Below, piece after piece: positions 35,590 to 44,406 of a DNA stretch of 64,000 nucleotides. Positions within the stretch are counted from its first letter, which is position 1. Each line of letters begins with the position of its first letter. Both the position numbers and the translations under genes were made by a program. Below the pieces are notes generated by a model that saw only the letters and a program-made list of their open reading frames with translations, was not told the origin of the DNA and searched no databases. Source of the stretch: Microbacterium luteum (lineage in GTDB: Bacteria; Actinomycetota; Actinomycetes; Actinomycetales; Microbacteriaceae); assembly GCF_015277875.1 (NCBI RefSeq), contig NZ_CP063814.1:744001-808000 (forward strand), given 5' to 3'.

Positions 35590-36303
35590 TCAGACCCACG
35601 ACGGATGCGTCCACCGGGCAGGGCGGTCCAGCTCGCCGTAGCGCATATCCACCCCGGAAGACGTGATCTCCGCCGCGCACAGCAGCAGCGACTGCGTCGG
35701 GTACCCGTGTGGGCGATTGTCGCGGATGATCGCGCGATCGTCATCGGGGGAGAGCTCCGCGGAGCGGTCCAGCACGCCCAGCCATGCTTCGATCCAGGCG
35801 TCGGGTCGGCCGGACGCCGCGCGGAACGCGTCGAGCCACGCGGCGATGCGTGCGGTGGAGGCGTCGTCGACATCGTCGTGGGCGAGCATGTGGACACCCG
35901 GCTCGAGGCTCCGCGAACGGAGGTCGCGCCCATCCCACGACACCACGCGCACCGCTGAGCCGTCGACGTCGACCAGATTGAAGCCGTGCGTGCGCGGGTC
36001 GCCCGAGGGAACCGAGCCCTGCACCGCATCCAGGGGGAGAACCCCGCGCGAGACCAAATCGGCCTCGGGTCGGTCCGAGACATCGGCACGGTTGAGCAGC
36101 ACCGCCAGCCGGCCCGCATCCGGCAGCGCCGCCAGCCAGGCACCGCCGGCGCGCACGTCACGCACGCCCACGATGCGGTCGTCGCGCTCGGGCCACCACG
36201 CCCCGAGCGGATTCCAGGGCCGGGCGGGATCCTCGTCGCGCACGGCCAGCAACCGCGTGGGGGCGCCGGGCGCGCTCGGGACGCTCACGATCACCGTGCA
36301 CAT
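35590..36303 (-). CDS. NRDE/TANGO2-family protein
   Basis: This 237-residue protein begins MCTVIVS with the conserved Cys2 and then has the family N-terminal region, where the usual NRDE motif is replaced by VRDE (AVRDEDPARPWNPLG). The TANGO2/NRDE family is predicted to have an Ntn-hydrolase-like fold; in eukaryotes it is linked to haem or lipid handling, but bacterial function is not established. Full length. It faces away from coaBC. Confidence 0.8.
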   Translation of the reverse strand: MCTVIVSVPSAPGAPTRLLAVRDEDPARPWNPLGAWWPERDDRIVGVRDVRAGGAWLAALPDAGRLAVLLNRADVSDRPEADLVSRGVLPLDAVQGSVPSGDPRTHGFNLVDVDGSAVRVVSWDGRDLRSRSLEPGVHMLAHDDVDDASTARIAAWLDAFRAASGRPDAWIEAWLGVLDRSAELSPDDDRAIIRDNRPHGYPTQSLLLCAAEITSSGVDMRYGELDRPARWTHPSWV

Positions 36304-36350
36304 GCGGGTCTCCTCGGTCGGCTCGGGTGAGGCGGTGGCAAGATCGAAGC

Positions 36351-37574
36351 GTGTTCATCGTCGTCGGCGTCACCGGTGGCATCGCCGCCTACAAGTCCGT
36401 CCACCTCGTGCGCCGCTTCGTGAAGGCGGGGCACGACGTGCACGTGATCCCCACCGACGACGCCCTGCGGTTCGTCGGACTGACCACGTGGGAGGCGATC
36501 AGCCGCAACCCGGTGACGACATCGGTGCACGATGACGTCGCCCGCGTTCGGCATGTCTCCCTCGGCCAGTCCGCCGACCTCGTGGTCGTCGCACCGGCGA
36601 CGGCGAACTTCCTCGCGAAAACGGCCGCCGGACTCGCCGACGACCTCTTGGGCACCACCCTACTCGCGACCACCGCCCCGGTCGTCGTGGCTCCGGCCAT
36701 GCACACCGAGATGTGGCAGCACCCCGCGACCCGCGCCAACATCGCGACGCTGCGCGACCGCGGCGTGCACATCGTGGGCCCTGCCGACGGAGAGCTCACC
36801 GGCGGTGATTCCGGGCCGGGGCGCATGACCGAGCCGGATGAGATCGCCGACATCGCCCTGACCGTGCTCGCGCCGAAAGACCTCGCCGGTGTTCGCGTGG
36901 TGGTCAGCGCCGGTGGCACCCGCGAACCGCTCGACCCGGTGCGCTACATCGGCAATCGTTCGAGCGGCCGACAGGGCGTCGCCGTCGCCCTCGCAGCGGC
37001 CGATCGCGGCGCGGACGTCACCCTGGTGGTCGCGCACGTCGAGACGGAGGCGGCCGCATCCGCGCGCCGGCATCCGCGCATACAGACCGTGGAGGTCGGC
37101 ACCGCGGCCGATCTGCAGTCGGTCGTCGGGGCGGCCGCGGTCGGGGCCGATGTCGTCGTGATGGCCGCGGCCGTCTCGGACTACCGGGTCGCGGCCGTCT
37201 CCGACACCAAGCTCGCCAAGGAGACGGATGACGGTCTCACCCTCGAGCTCGTGCAGAACCCCGACATCCTCGCGGGTCTCGCCGCCGCCCGGCCCGACGG
37301 GCAGACGATCGTGGGATTCGCGGCCGAGACCGAGCCGGACCGAGAGCGCCTGCTCGAGCGGGGTCGGCGCAAGCGCGAGCGTAAGGGCGCGGACCTGCTC
37401 GTCGTCAACGAGGTGGGGTGGTCGCGCGGGTTCGAGCAGCCGGACAACGCGGTGGCGATCATCGGCCACGGCGGGCACGTGGTCGCCGAGCGGCGCGGCA
37501 GCAAGCGCGAGATCGCCGACGCCCTCTGGGACGTCGTCGTGACGGCGCGGCGATCCCGGAACGCCCGGGAATGA
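36351..37574 (+). CDS. coaBC: Bifunctional phosphopantothenoylcysteine decarboxylase / phosphopantothenate-cysteine ligase
   Basis: This 407-residue enzyme makes 4'-phosphopantetheine for coenzyme A in two steps. The N-terminal flavoprotein CoaC domain starts IVVGVTGGIAAYKS and contains NFLAKTAAGLADDLL and PAMHTEMW. The C-terminal CoaB domain starts near residue 185 with VVVSAGGTREPLDPVRYIGN and contains AAAVSDYRV and NEVGWSRGF. The start is GTG at 36351, immediately before the first conserved strand. Both catalytic halves appear intact. Confidence 0.94.
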   Translation: MFIVVGVTGGIAAYKSVHLVRRFVKAGHDVHVIPTDDALRFVGLTTWEAISRNPVTTSVHDDVARVRHVSLGQSADLVVVAPATANFLAKTAAGLADDLLGTTLLATTAPVVVAPAMHTEMWQHPATRANIATLRDRGVHIVGPADGELTGGDSGPGRMTEPDEIADIALTVLAPKDLAGVRVVVSAGGTREPLDPVRYIGNRSSGRQGVAVALAAADRGADVTLVVAHVETEAAASARRHPRIQTVEVGTAADLQSVVGAAAVGADVVVMAAAVSDYRVAAVSDTKLAKETDDGLTLELVQNPDILAGLAAARPDGQTIVGFAAETEPDRERLLERGRRKRERKGADLLVVNEVGWSRGFEQPDNAVAIIGHGGHVVAERRGSKREIADALWDVVVTARRSRNARE

Positions 37575-37606
37575 CGAAGGCCGCCACCGGCGGGTGACGG
37601 CCTTCG
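37575..37606. terminator. Bidirectional terminator after coaBC
   Basis: CGAAGGCCG (37575-37583) and CGGCCTTCG (37598-37606) form a 9-bp stem starting one base after the coaBC stop and 17 bases from the end of the convergent SHOCT gene. No long T run follows. Confidence 0.7.
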
Positions 37607-37623
37607 CGAAGTCGATCAGCGGA

Positions 37624-38013
37624 TCAGGACAGTGCCTTCGCCTTGAGCTTCTCGTACTCCTCGGTGGTGATGGTGCCGGCCTTCAGCAGCTCGGCGGCGT
37701 GGGCGATCTCCTCGGCCGGGCTCTTGCCGCCCGAGACCTGCTGGATGTACGCGTCGGTCGCCGCCTTCGCCTGCTGCGCCTCGGAGGCGCTGCGCTCGGC
37801 CATGCCCTTGCCGCGCGCGATGAGGTAGACCAGCGCGGTCAGGAAGGGCACGAAGATCAGGAAGATGATCCACAGCGCCTTCCACCAGCCGTTCAGCTTG
37901 TGGTCGCGGAAGAGGTCGCCGATGATGGCGAACAGCGCGAAGAGGTAGGCGATGAACGCGAATGCGAACAAGAACCACCAGATCACGTCGAAAAAGTTCT
38001 CCCAGAAGCCCAT
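37624..38013 (-). CDS. Small membrane protein with PLDc_N-like and SHOCT domains
   Basis: This 129-residue protein has two hydrophobic segments (VIWWFLFAFAFIAYLFALFA and WWKALWIIFLIFVPFLTALVYL, cores given), a linker, and a C-terminal SHOCT motif (IAHAAELLKAGTITTEEYEKLKAKAL in two pieces: AAELLKAGTIT and EEYEKLKAKAL). The N-terminal part resembles the phospholipase D nuclease N-terminal membrane domain. SHOCT domains are oligomerisation or interaction modules. GAAAGGACG precedes the ATG at 38013. The 269-base gap to the next gene has no gene that I can support. Confidence 0.85.
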   Translation of the reverse strand: MGFWENFFDVIWWFLFAFAFIAYLFALFAIIGDLFRDHKLNGWWKALWIIFLIFVPFLTALVYLIARGKGMAERSASEAQQAKAATDAYIQQVSGGKSPAEEIAHAAELLKAGTITTEEYEKLKAKALS

Positions 38014-38282
38014 ATTCTCGTCCTTTCGGCGTTCTGCATGGATGCGAGGTGTTGCGCAGGTCGTGCAGAGCGAAGCGCGCAAGGAGGAACGCGTCCCCCA
38101 CCGCGGAATGATACCGCTCCCTGGGAAAACGTTGGGAACGAATTCTGCGGATGCTGCCTCCGGTCGCGCTGACACCGCATCCGGTCCGCCTCGTGCAGGT
38201 GCGGACGCGGCGGCCCCACCGGATGCGCGCCGGTAAGGTGGGCGTGCGGCGCCACCCGCGCGCCCGTGAACGGATAGGCGCG

Positions 38283-39131
38283 ATGAGCACGACCCCGCCC
38301 GGATGGTACGACGACGGACACGGCGCGCTGCGCTGGTGGGACGGTGCCCAGTGGACCGAGCACGTCCACGTGCCCGAGCAGCCGGAAGCTGCAGCGGAAC
38401 CGGACCACGACGCCCCCGCTGAGGCCTCCACGATGTCCACGGACGCCTCCGCGACACCCGCCGACGCGGACCCCGCTTCGCAGCTGTTCGCGGCCCCGGG
38501 AAGCGCCTCCGACGTCACGCCGCCCGGTCAGCCCGCCTTTCAGCAGACGGGTGACCCGCAGGTCTCGGGTCTACCGCCCGCGGGCTACCCCGGTGCAGGG
38601 GTCGGAGGCGCGTTCATCTCCGCCACCGAGCCGAAGTCCTCCAAGCTCTGGATCGTGTGGGTGGTCGTGGGTGTCGTGCTCCTGGGCATCGTGGCGCTCG
38701 CGGCGGTCTTCATTCCGCTCGCGCTGGGCATGCTGCAAGGCGGCGGCGCCGCCTCCGGCGAGACGGCCGATGAGCGCGCGGCGATCGAGACCGTGCAGAC
38801 CTACGACAGCGCCTGGCGCGAGGGGGACTGCGACGCCTACGTCGCCTCGACCACGGAGTACTTCCGCGACTACCTCGGCATCGCGGACTGCGAGACCTTC
38901 CAGGTGAGCGCCGCCGAGTTCGCCGCGACCACGTCGGGCTACGAACTGACGGTGACCGACATCGAGACCGGCGACGGCGAGATCGTGCTGCAGACCCGCG
39001 AGACGTACATGTCTAGTGTCGACGAATACGGTTCGCCGCTGCCCGAGCCGCAGCCGGCTCAGGACGACTACACGTATGTCCTGGTGTCGGAGGACGGCGC
39101 CTGGCTCATCGACGACGCATCGGTCGAATGA
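38283..39131 (+). CDS. DUF2510 membrane protein
   Basis: This 282-residue protein begins with a DUF2510 motif (PPGWYDDGHGALRWWDGAQWT, core PGWYDD and RWWDGAQWT), has a Pro/Ala-rich linker, one membrane segment (LWIVWVVVGVVLLGIVALAA, about residues 122-141), and an extracytoplasmic domain of about 130 residues with two Cys (EGDCDAYV and IADCETF) that may form a disulfide and resembles nuclear-transport-factor-like DUF4878 folds. Function unknown. It overlaps the next gene by 4 bases. Confidence 0.8.
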   Translation: MSTTPPGWYDDGHGALRWWDGAQWTEHVHVPEQPEAAAEPDHDAPAEASTMSTDASATPADADPASQLFAAPGSASDVTPPGQPAFQQTGDPQVSGLPPAGYPGAGVGGAFISATEPKSSKLWIVWVVVGVVLLGIVALAAVFIPLALGMLQGGGAASGETADERAAIETVQTYDSAWREGDCDAYVASTTEYFRDYLGIADCETFQVSAAEFAATTSGYELTVTDIETGDGEIVLQTRETYMSSVDEYGSPLPEPQPAQDDYTYVLVSEDGAWLIDDASVE

Positions 39132-39922
39132 GCGAAGCCGCTGTCCGCGCGCGCACGCCGCGCTTCATCATCACGTGCCTTCTCGTCGGCGCCCTCGCCG
39201 GCCTCCTCTCCGGACTCTTCGGCGTCGGGGGCGGCACCGTCATCGTGCCGCTGCTCATGCTCATCCTCGGCTTCGACCAGCGCCTCGCCGCGGGCACGTC
39301 GCTCGCCGCGATCGTTCCGACCGCGACGGTGGGGGTGATCTCCTACGCGGTGCACGGCTCGGTCGCATGGATCCCCGCCCTCATCCTCGCCGGCGGCGCG
39401 GTGATCGGAGCGCAGATCGGCACGTGGCTGCTCGCACGTCTGCCGGTCACGGTGCTGCGGTGGGGCTTCGTCGCCTTCCTCGCGGTGGTGATCGTGAGCC
39501 TGTTCTTCGTCATCCCGTCGCGCGAGGCGGGGCTGCCGCTGACGTGGCTGAGCGGTGCCGCCCTCGTGGCGCTCGGGGTGATCACCGGGATCCTCGCCGG
39601 GCTCCTCGGCGTCGGCGGGGGCGTGATCGTCGTGCCGGCTCTCGTGCTCCTGTTCGGCACCAGCGACCTGCTCGCCAAGGGCACCTCGCTGCTGATGATG
39701 ATCCCCACGGCTGTGTCGGGGACGATCGGGAACGTGCGCCGCAGGAACGTGGACCTCGTCGCGGCCGCGCTCGTCGGAGGGGCCGCCTGCGCGACCACGG
39801 CCCTCGGCGCGCTGATCGCGACACTGGTCGACCCGTTCGTGGGCAACATGCTCTTCGCCGCGTTCCTCGTCGTCATCGCCGTGCAGATGGCCCTGCGGGC
39901 GATCAAGGGCCGCCGGCGCTGA
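39128..39922 (+). CDS. TauE/SafE-family sulfite exporter
   Basis: This 264-residue protein has about eight membrane segments and the repeated family motif seen twice: GLFGVGGGTVIVPLLM near residue 30 and GLLGVGGGVIVVPALV near residue 160. TauE/SafE proteins export sulfite, sulfoacetate or related organic anions. No sulfur-metabolism genes are adjacent, so the substrate is open. The start overlaps the DUF2510 gene (ATGA). Confidence 0.88.
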   Translation: MSEAAVRARTPRFIITCLLVGALAGLLSGLFGVGGGTVIVPLLMLILGFDQRLAAGTSLAAIVPTATVGVISYAVHGSVAWIPALILAGGAVIGAQIGTWLLARLPVTVLRWGFVAFLAVVIVSLFFVIPSREAGLPLTWLSGAALVALGVITGILAGLLGVGGGVIVVPALVLLFGTSDLLAKGTSLLMMIPTAVSGTIGNVRRRNVDLVAAALVGGAACATTALGALIATLVDPFVGNMLFAAFLVVIAVQMALRAIKGRRR

Positions 39923-39992
39923 TCCATCCTGGGATCCATCGCGGGATGCATCGTGCCGCAGCCGTCTCAGCGGCCCTCGGTAGGATGGAACC

Positions 39993-40442
39993 GTGGCAGT
40001 GAACCCCGAGCTGGTCGGTCGGACCTTTCCGCCGACGGCCCCGTACCTCGTGGGTCGCGAGAAGGTGCGCGAGTTCGCGCGCGCGGTCTTCGCCGACGAC
40101 CCCCAGCACACCGACCCCGACGCGGCGCGAGCCCTCGGCTACGACGACGTCGTGGCGCCGCCGACCTTCGCCATGGTCGTCCAGGACCTCACGCTGCAGC
40201 AGCTGCTGGCCCTCGACGACAGCGGCATCGCGCTCGAGCGTCTCATCCACGCGGAGCAGCGTTTCCGCTACACGCGCCCGATCGTGGCCGGCGACGAGCT
40301 GACCGCTCAGCTGTCGATCTCCGGCGTGCGCGCCGTCGGAAAGGGCGCCATGGTCACCAGCGAGGCGGAGATCGTCGACGCGCAGGGCGCGCACGTCGTC
40401 ACCGCCGTCTCGGTGCTGCTGGTGGGAGGCGAGGACTCATGA
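39993..40442 (+). CDS. MaoC-like dehydratase N-terminal (HadA-type) subunit
   Basis: This 149-residue protein has the FAS1-type dehydratase hot-dog fold (VGREKVREFARAVF near residue 18, then PPTFAMVVQ and FRYTRPIVAGDEL). It is the structural partner of the catalytic MaoC protein encoded next; in mycobacteria HadA-HadB heterodimers dehydrate 3-hydroxyacyl-ACP in long-chain lipid synthesis. GTG start at 39993; overlaps the next gene by 4 bases. The placement of this pair just before murB is common in actinobacteria. Confidence 0.87.
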   Translation: MAVNPELVGRTFPPTAPYLVGREKVREFARAVFADDPQHTDPDAARALGYDDVVAPPTFAMVVQDLTLQQLLALDDSGIALERLIHAEQRFRYTRPIVAGDELTAQLSISGVRAVGKGAMVTSEAEIVDAQGAHVVTAVSVLLVGGEDS

Positions 40443-40849
40443 CCTCGACCGGACTGAGCGTGGGCGACCACGTCGCCGAGCGCACCGTGCATCTGACCCG
40501 CGAATCCCTCGTGCGCTACGCGGGGGCCTCGGGAGACTTCAACCCCATCCACTACCGTGACGATGTCGCCGAGCGGGTCGGTCTGCCCGGCGTGCTCGCC
40601 CACGGCATGCTCACGATGGGGCTCGCGGTGGAGACCATCGTGCCGTGGCTGGGCGATGCCGGCCGCATCGTCGAGTACGGGGTGCGCTTCACGAGGCCCG
40701 TCGTGGTCGACGCCGTGTCGGGCGCCGAGGTGTCGGTGGATGCCGTCGTCGGCGCCGTCGACGAGGACACGGCCCGCATCGACCTCACCGTGCGGCACGC
40801 CGACACGACGGTGCTCGGCAAGGCGCAGGTGCGGGTGCGACACGCCTGA
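40439..40849 (+). CDS. MaoC-like dehydratase catalytic (HadB-type) subunit
   Basis: This 136-residue hot-dog protein carries the hydratase motif YAGASGDFNPIHY with catalytic Asp and His (about residues 27-39) and GVLAHGMLTMG. Together with the previous protein it should form a 3-hydroxyacyl thioester dehydratase. Its stop shares one base with the murB start, so the three genes are one unit. Confidence 0.88.
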   Translation: MTSTGLSVGDHVAERTVHLTRESLVRYAGASGDFNPIHYRDDVAERVGLPGVLAHGMLTMGLAVETIVPWLGDAGRIVEYGVRFTRPVVVDAVSGAEVSVDAVVGAVDEDTARIDLTVRHADTTVLGKAQVRVRHA

Positions 40850-41985
40850 TGGCCGAGATCACGCCGATACGCCTCGCCGAGCTCACCACGCTCCGCACCG
40901 GCGGGGCGCCCGAGCGCATGATCGAGGCGCACACCCGCGACGAGCTCGTAGAGGCGCTCCGTTTCGTCTGGGCGACCGGTGACGAGTGGCTCGTCCTCGG
41001 CGGAGGCTCCAACCTCTTCGTCGGCGACGACCCGCTCGAGGGCACCGTCATCCGCGTGCTCACCCGCGGCATCGAGCGCCTGCCGTCGCCCCACGAGGGA
41101 CGCGCCCGGCTGCGCGTGCAGGCCGGTCACGGCTGGGACGACCTCGTGGCGCACGCGGTCTCGGAGGGGCTCGCGGGCCTGGAGGCGATGTCGGGCATCC
41201 CCGGCACCGTCGGTGCCGCTCCGGTGCAGAACATCGGCGCGTACGGCCAGGAGATCGTGCGAACGCTCGTCGAGGTGGACCTGATCGACGAGTCCACCGG
41301 CGAGGTGTCCACCGTTCCTGCCGCGGACCTCGGGCTGGGGTTCCGCACCTCCGTGCTGAAGGCCCACTACGGGTCGGTTCCGGGTCGCTCAGCGGTGATC
41401 CTGTCGGCGACCTTCGACCTGGCCGAGGTGGGGACCGAAGCTCGACCGGTGGCGGGGGTGCAGCTGCGCACCGCGCTCGGACTGGCCGACGATGGCACCG
41501 CGACCCTCGCCGAGATCCGGGAGCGCATCCTCGAGATCCGCGCGAGCAAGGGGATGGTGCTCGACGCGGACGATCCCGACACGTGGAGTGCGGGCTCGTT
41601 CTTCCAGAACGCCGTCGTGCCCGCCGCGATCGCCCGCTCGCTGCCGCCGGAGTGTCCGCGCTGGCCGGTCGAGCCGGACCTCGACCCCGTTCTCGTGATC
41701 CCGCTCGCCGTCTTCGACGGTCACGTGCCCACCCCGGAGACGCGGGAACCCGACGTGAAGGTGAGCGCTGCGTGGCTCATCGAGCAGGCGGGTCTTCGCA
41801 AGGGCTTCCGCCTGACGCCGTCGCGCGCGGGCCTGTCGACGAAGCACGCGCTCGCGCTGACCAACCGCGGCGGCGCGACGGCCGCCGAGATCGCGCAGCT
41901 GGCGCGATTCATCCGCGCTCGCGTGCATGCCGAGTTCGGCCTGCTCCTGCAGCCGGAACCCGTGCTCGTGAACATCGAGCTCTGA
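40849..41985 (+). CDS. murB: UDP-N-acetylenolpyruvoylglucosamine reductase
   Basis: This 378-residue flavoenzyme completes UDP-MurNAc synthesis for peptidoglycan. The FAD-binding domain shows TTLRTGGAPERM and LGGGSNLFVGDD (about residues 45-56), then SGIPGTVGAAPVQNIGAYGQE. The C-terminal domain contains the catalytic region SAGSFFQNAVV and KVSAAWLIEQAG. Actinobacterial murB length. Start ATG at 40849. Confidence 0.94.
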   Translation: MAEITPIRLAELTTLRTGGAPERMIEAHTRDELVEALRFVWATGDEWLVLGGGSNLFVGDDPLEGTVIRVLTRGIERLPSPHEGRARLRVQAGHGWDDLVAHAVSEGLAGLEAMSGIPGTVGAAPVQNIGAYGQEIVRTLVEVDLIDESTGEVSTVPAADLGLGFRTSVLKAHYGSVPGRSAVILSATFDLAEVGTEARPVAGVQLRTALGLADDGTATLAEIRERILEIRASKGMVLDADDPDTWSAGSFFQNAVVPAAIARSLPPECPRWPVEPDLDPVLVIPLAVFDGHVPTPETREPDVKVSAAWLIEQAGLRKGFRLTPSRAGLSTKHALALTNRGGATAAEIAQLARFIRARVHAEFGLLLQPEPVLVNIEL

Positions 41986-41989
41986 CGCC

Positions 41990-43363
41990 GTGCTGATCGC
42001 CGTCCTCACTCTCCTGCTCGGCATCGTCGTGATCCTGGCGATCATCGTCGCCAACGGCTTCTTCGTCGCGCAGGAGTTCGCGTTCATGTCCGTGGACCGA
42101 TCGCGTCTGCGCGCCCGAGCCGACGGCGGCGACGCGGCTGCGCGGCGCGCTCTGCGGGTCACCCGTCGCACGTCGTTCATGCTCTCCGGAGCCCAGCTCG
42201 GCATCACGGTCACGGGCCTCCTCATCGGATACGTCGCCGAGCCGCTGGTGGGGGAGTCGCTCGGCACGCTCCTCGGCGGCACGGGCGTCGATCCGGCGGT
42301 GAGCATCACCGTGGGCACGGTGATCGCCCTGGCGCTGTCCACGGTCGTGCAGATGATCTTCGGGGAGCTGTATCCGAAGAATCTCGCGATCGCCGCGCCG
42401 GATCCGCTGGCCCGCGCGCTCGCGCGCCCGACGCTGATCTATCTCGGCGTCTTCGGGTGGCTGATCGTCGTCTTCGACCGGTCGGCCGAGGCCCTTCTGC
42501 GCCTGCTTCGCATCGAACCCGTCGAAGACGTCGACAGCAGTGCCACGGCCGACGACCTCGAGCACCTCGTCGCCGAGTCCCGCGACAGCGGCGATCTGCC
42601 GGCGGAGCTGTCGCTGATGATCGATCGCATCATCGACTTCCCCGAGCGCGACGTGGAGCACGCGATGATCCCGCGCCACCGGGCCGACAGCGTCACGCCT
42701 GACCTGCCGCTGTCGGACCTGCGTGCGCTCATGGCGTCCGGGCATACTCGCTATCCGGTCGTGGACGACGACGAGCCGGTCGGCATCGTGCAGCTGGTCG
42801 ACCTGCTGCGTGCCGAGGATGCCGGTCGGGTCAGCGACATCATGCGCACACCGACGATCGTGCCGACGCTCATGCCGCTGCCCCAGGCGCTTGCGACCAT
42901 GACCGCCGAGCACAACGAGCTGGCGTGCGTGATCGACGAGTACGGGGTCTTCTGCGGAGTCGTGACACTGGAGGATCTGGCCGAAGAGGTCGTCGGCGAC
43001 GTCACCGACGAGCACGACGACGGGGCGACGGAGGTCGTGCGACCGCTCGGCGGCTCGCGGTGGCGCATGGGCGGCGACGTGCACGTCGACGAGGTCGGTC
43101 GCGCGGTCGGGGTGGAGCTGCCGGTGGGGGACTACGAGACCGTCGCGGGGCTCCTCATCGCCCAGCACGGCGGGCTCCCCGAGGTCGGGACCTCGATGGA
43201 CATCCCCGTCGACGACGACCCCGCCGACCTCGTGGCCGATGAGCCGATGCGGCGCCTCCTGCGCACGCAGGTGCTGGCCGTGGCGCGGCACGTGCCGTCG
43301 GTGGTGGAGATCGAACTCGTCCGCGAGCGCCTCGATGACGTCGACGAGGGAGCAGAGCGATGA
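41990..43363 (+). CDS. CNNM/HlyC-CorC family membrane protein with CBS domains, first of a pair
   Basis: This 457-residue protein has an N-terminal DUF21/CNNM membrane domain (three to four segments, with NGFFVAQEFAFMSVDRSRL and GAQLGITVTGLLIG), a CBS pair (about residues 215-345, with MIPRHRADSV and IDEYGVFCGVVTLED) and a C-terminal CorC_HlyC domain. Such proteins are associated with magnesium or cobalt efflux or sensing, not haemolysis. Starts GTG at 41990 and overlaps the second copy by 4 bases; the two probably form a heterodimer. Confidence 0.88.
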   Translation: MLIAVLTLLLGIVVILAIIVANGFFVAQEFAFMSVDRSRLRARADGGDAAARRALRVTRRTSFMLSGAQLGITVTGLLIGYVAEPLVGESLGTLLGGTGVDPAVSITVGTVIALALSTVVQMIFGELYPKNLAIAAPDPLARALARPTLIYLGVFGWLIVVFDRSAEALLRLLRIEPVEDVDSSATADDLEHLVAESRDSGDLPAELSLMIDRIIDFPERDVEHAMIPRHRADSVTPDLPLSDLRALMASGHTRYPVVDDDEPVGIVQLVDLLRAEDAGRVSDIMRTPTIVPTLMPLPQALATMTAEHNELACVIDEYGVFCGVVTLEDLAEEVVGDVTDEHDDGATEVVRPLGGSRWRMGGDVHVDEVGRAVGVELPVGDYETVAGLLIAQHGGLPEVGTSMDIPVDDDPADLVADEPMRRLLRTQVLAVARHVPSVVEIELVRERLDDVDEGAER

Positions 43364-44388
43364 ACCCCTGGCTCGTCGTCGGCGTCACGCTGGGGCTCAT
43401 CATCGTCAGCGCCTTCTTCGTCGTGATCGAATTCGCCCTGCTCGCGGTGCGCCGACACCGTCTGGAAGAGGCGGCGCATACGAGCAGATCTGCCCGGGCC
43501 GCCCTCAAGGGGGCGAACGAACTGACGGTCATGCTGGCCGGCGCGCAGCTCGGCATCACCGCGTGCACCTTCGCACTCGGCGCGGTGACCAAGCCGGCGG
43601 TCGACGACGCGCTGGCACCCGTTCTGCTCGCCTGGGGGCTCCCGGCGTGGGGTGCCGATGTCGCCGCCTTCGCCACCGCGTTGCTCGTCGTCACCTTCCT
43701 TCACCTGGTCGTGGGGGAAATGGCCCCGAAGTCGTGGGCGATCGCGCATCCGGAGCGAGCGGCGATGCTGATCGGCATCCCGTCGCGAGCGTTCGTGTGG
43801 GTCTTCCGCCCTCTTCTGATGTGGGTCAACCGCATCGCGAACCGGCTCGTGGCCGCCAGCGGCATCGATCCCGTCGACCGCGCCGCGGCCGGTGGGCTCG
43901 ACGTCGATGCGGTGCGCCAGCTCGTCGAGCACTCGACGCAGGTCGGCGCGCTCGAGGAGACCTACCGCTCACCGCTCGCCGGCGTCATCGACCTGCAGAC
44001 GCTCGCCATCGGCGATCTGGTGCGGTCGGATGCCGCTCTCACGGCCGTCAAGCAGGACGCGACCGTCGGCGACATCCACACCGTCGCCGCGGAGTCGGGT
44101 CACATGCGCATCCTCGTGCTCGGGGCGGATGCGGCGCCGCGCGTCGTGCACGTGCGCGACGTGCTGCTCGACCCGGCCGCGAGGCCGGCCGACGACGTCG
44201 CGCGCGCGGCGTTCACGCTCGAGAAGGACACGCTCGTTCACGAAGCGCTCGCGCACATGCGGCGGGCGAGCGAGCAGCTGGCCGTCGTGACCGACGGTCA
44301 GCGCGTGACCGGAGTGGTCACGATCGCCGACATCCTGCGCAACGTGCTGCCGCCGACCCCCGAGGGCTCGGGGGAGCGACGCGGCTGA
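43360..44388 (+). CDS. CNNM/HlyC-CorC family membrane protein, second of a pair
   Basis: This 342-residue protein has the CNNM membrane domain (FFVVIEFALLAVRRHRLEEAA, core FVVIEFALLAVRRHR; GAQLGITACTFALGAV; VVGEMAPKSWAIAHPE) and a CBS pair but no CorC_HlyC domain, so it is about 115 residues shorter than its neighbour. Tandem long and short CNNM genes are common in actinobacteria. Confidence 0.88.
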   Translation: MNPWLVVGVTLGLIIVSAFFVVIEFALLAVRRHRLEEAAHTSRSARAALKGANELTVMLAGAQLGITACTFALGAVTKPAVDDALAPVLLAWGLPAWGADVAAFATALLVVTFLHLVVGEMAPKSWAIAHPERAAMLIGIPSRAFVWVFRPLLMWVNRIANRLVAASGIDPVDRAAAGGLDVDAVRQLVEHSTQVGALEETYRSPLAGVIDLQTLAIGDLVRSDAALTAVKQDATVGDIHTVAAESGHMRILVLGADAAPRVVHVRDVLLDPAARPADDVARAAFTLEKDTLVHEALAHMRRASEQLAVVTDGQRVTGVVTIADILRNVLPPTPEGSGERRG

Positions 44389-44406
44389 CGCGGTTCGACC
44401 CGTGGA

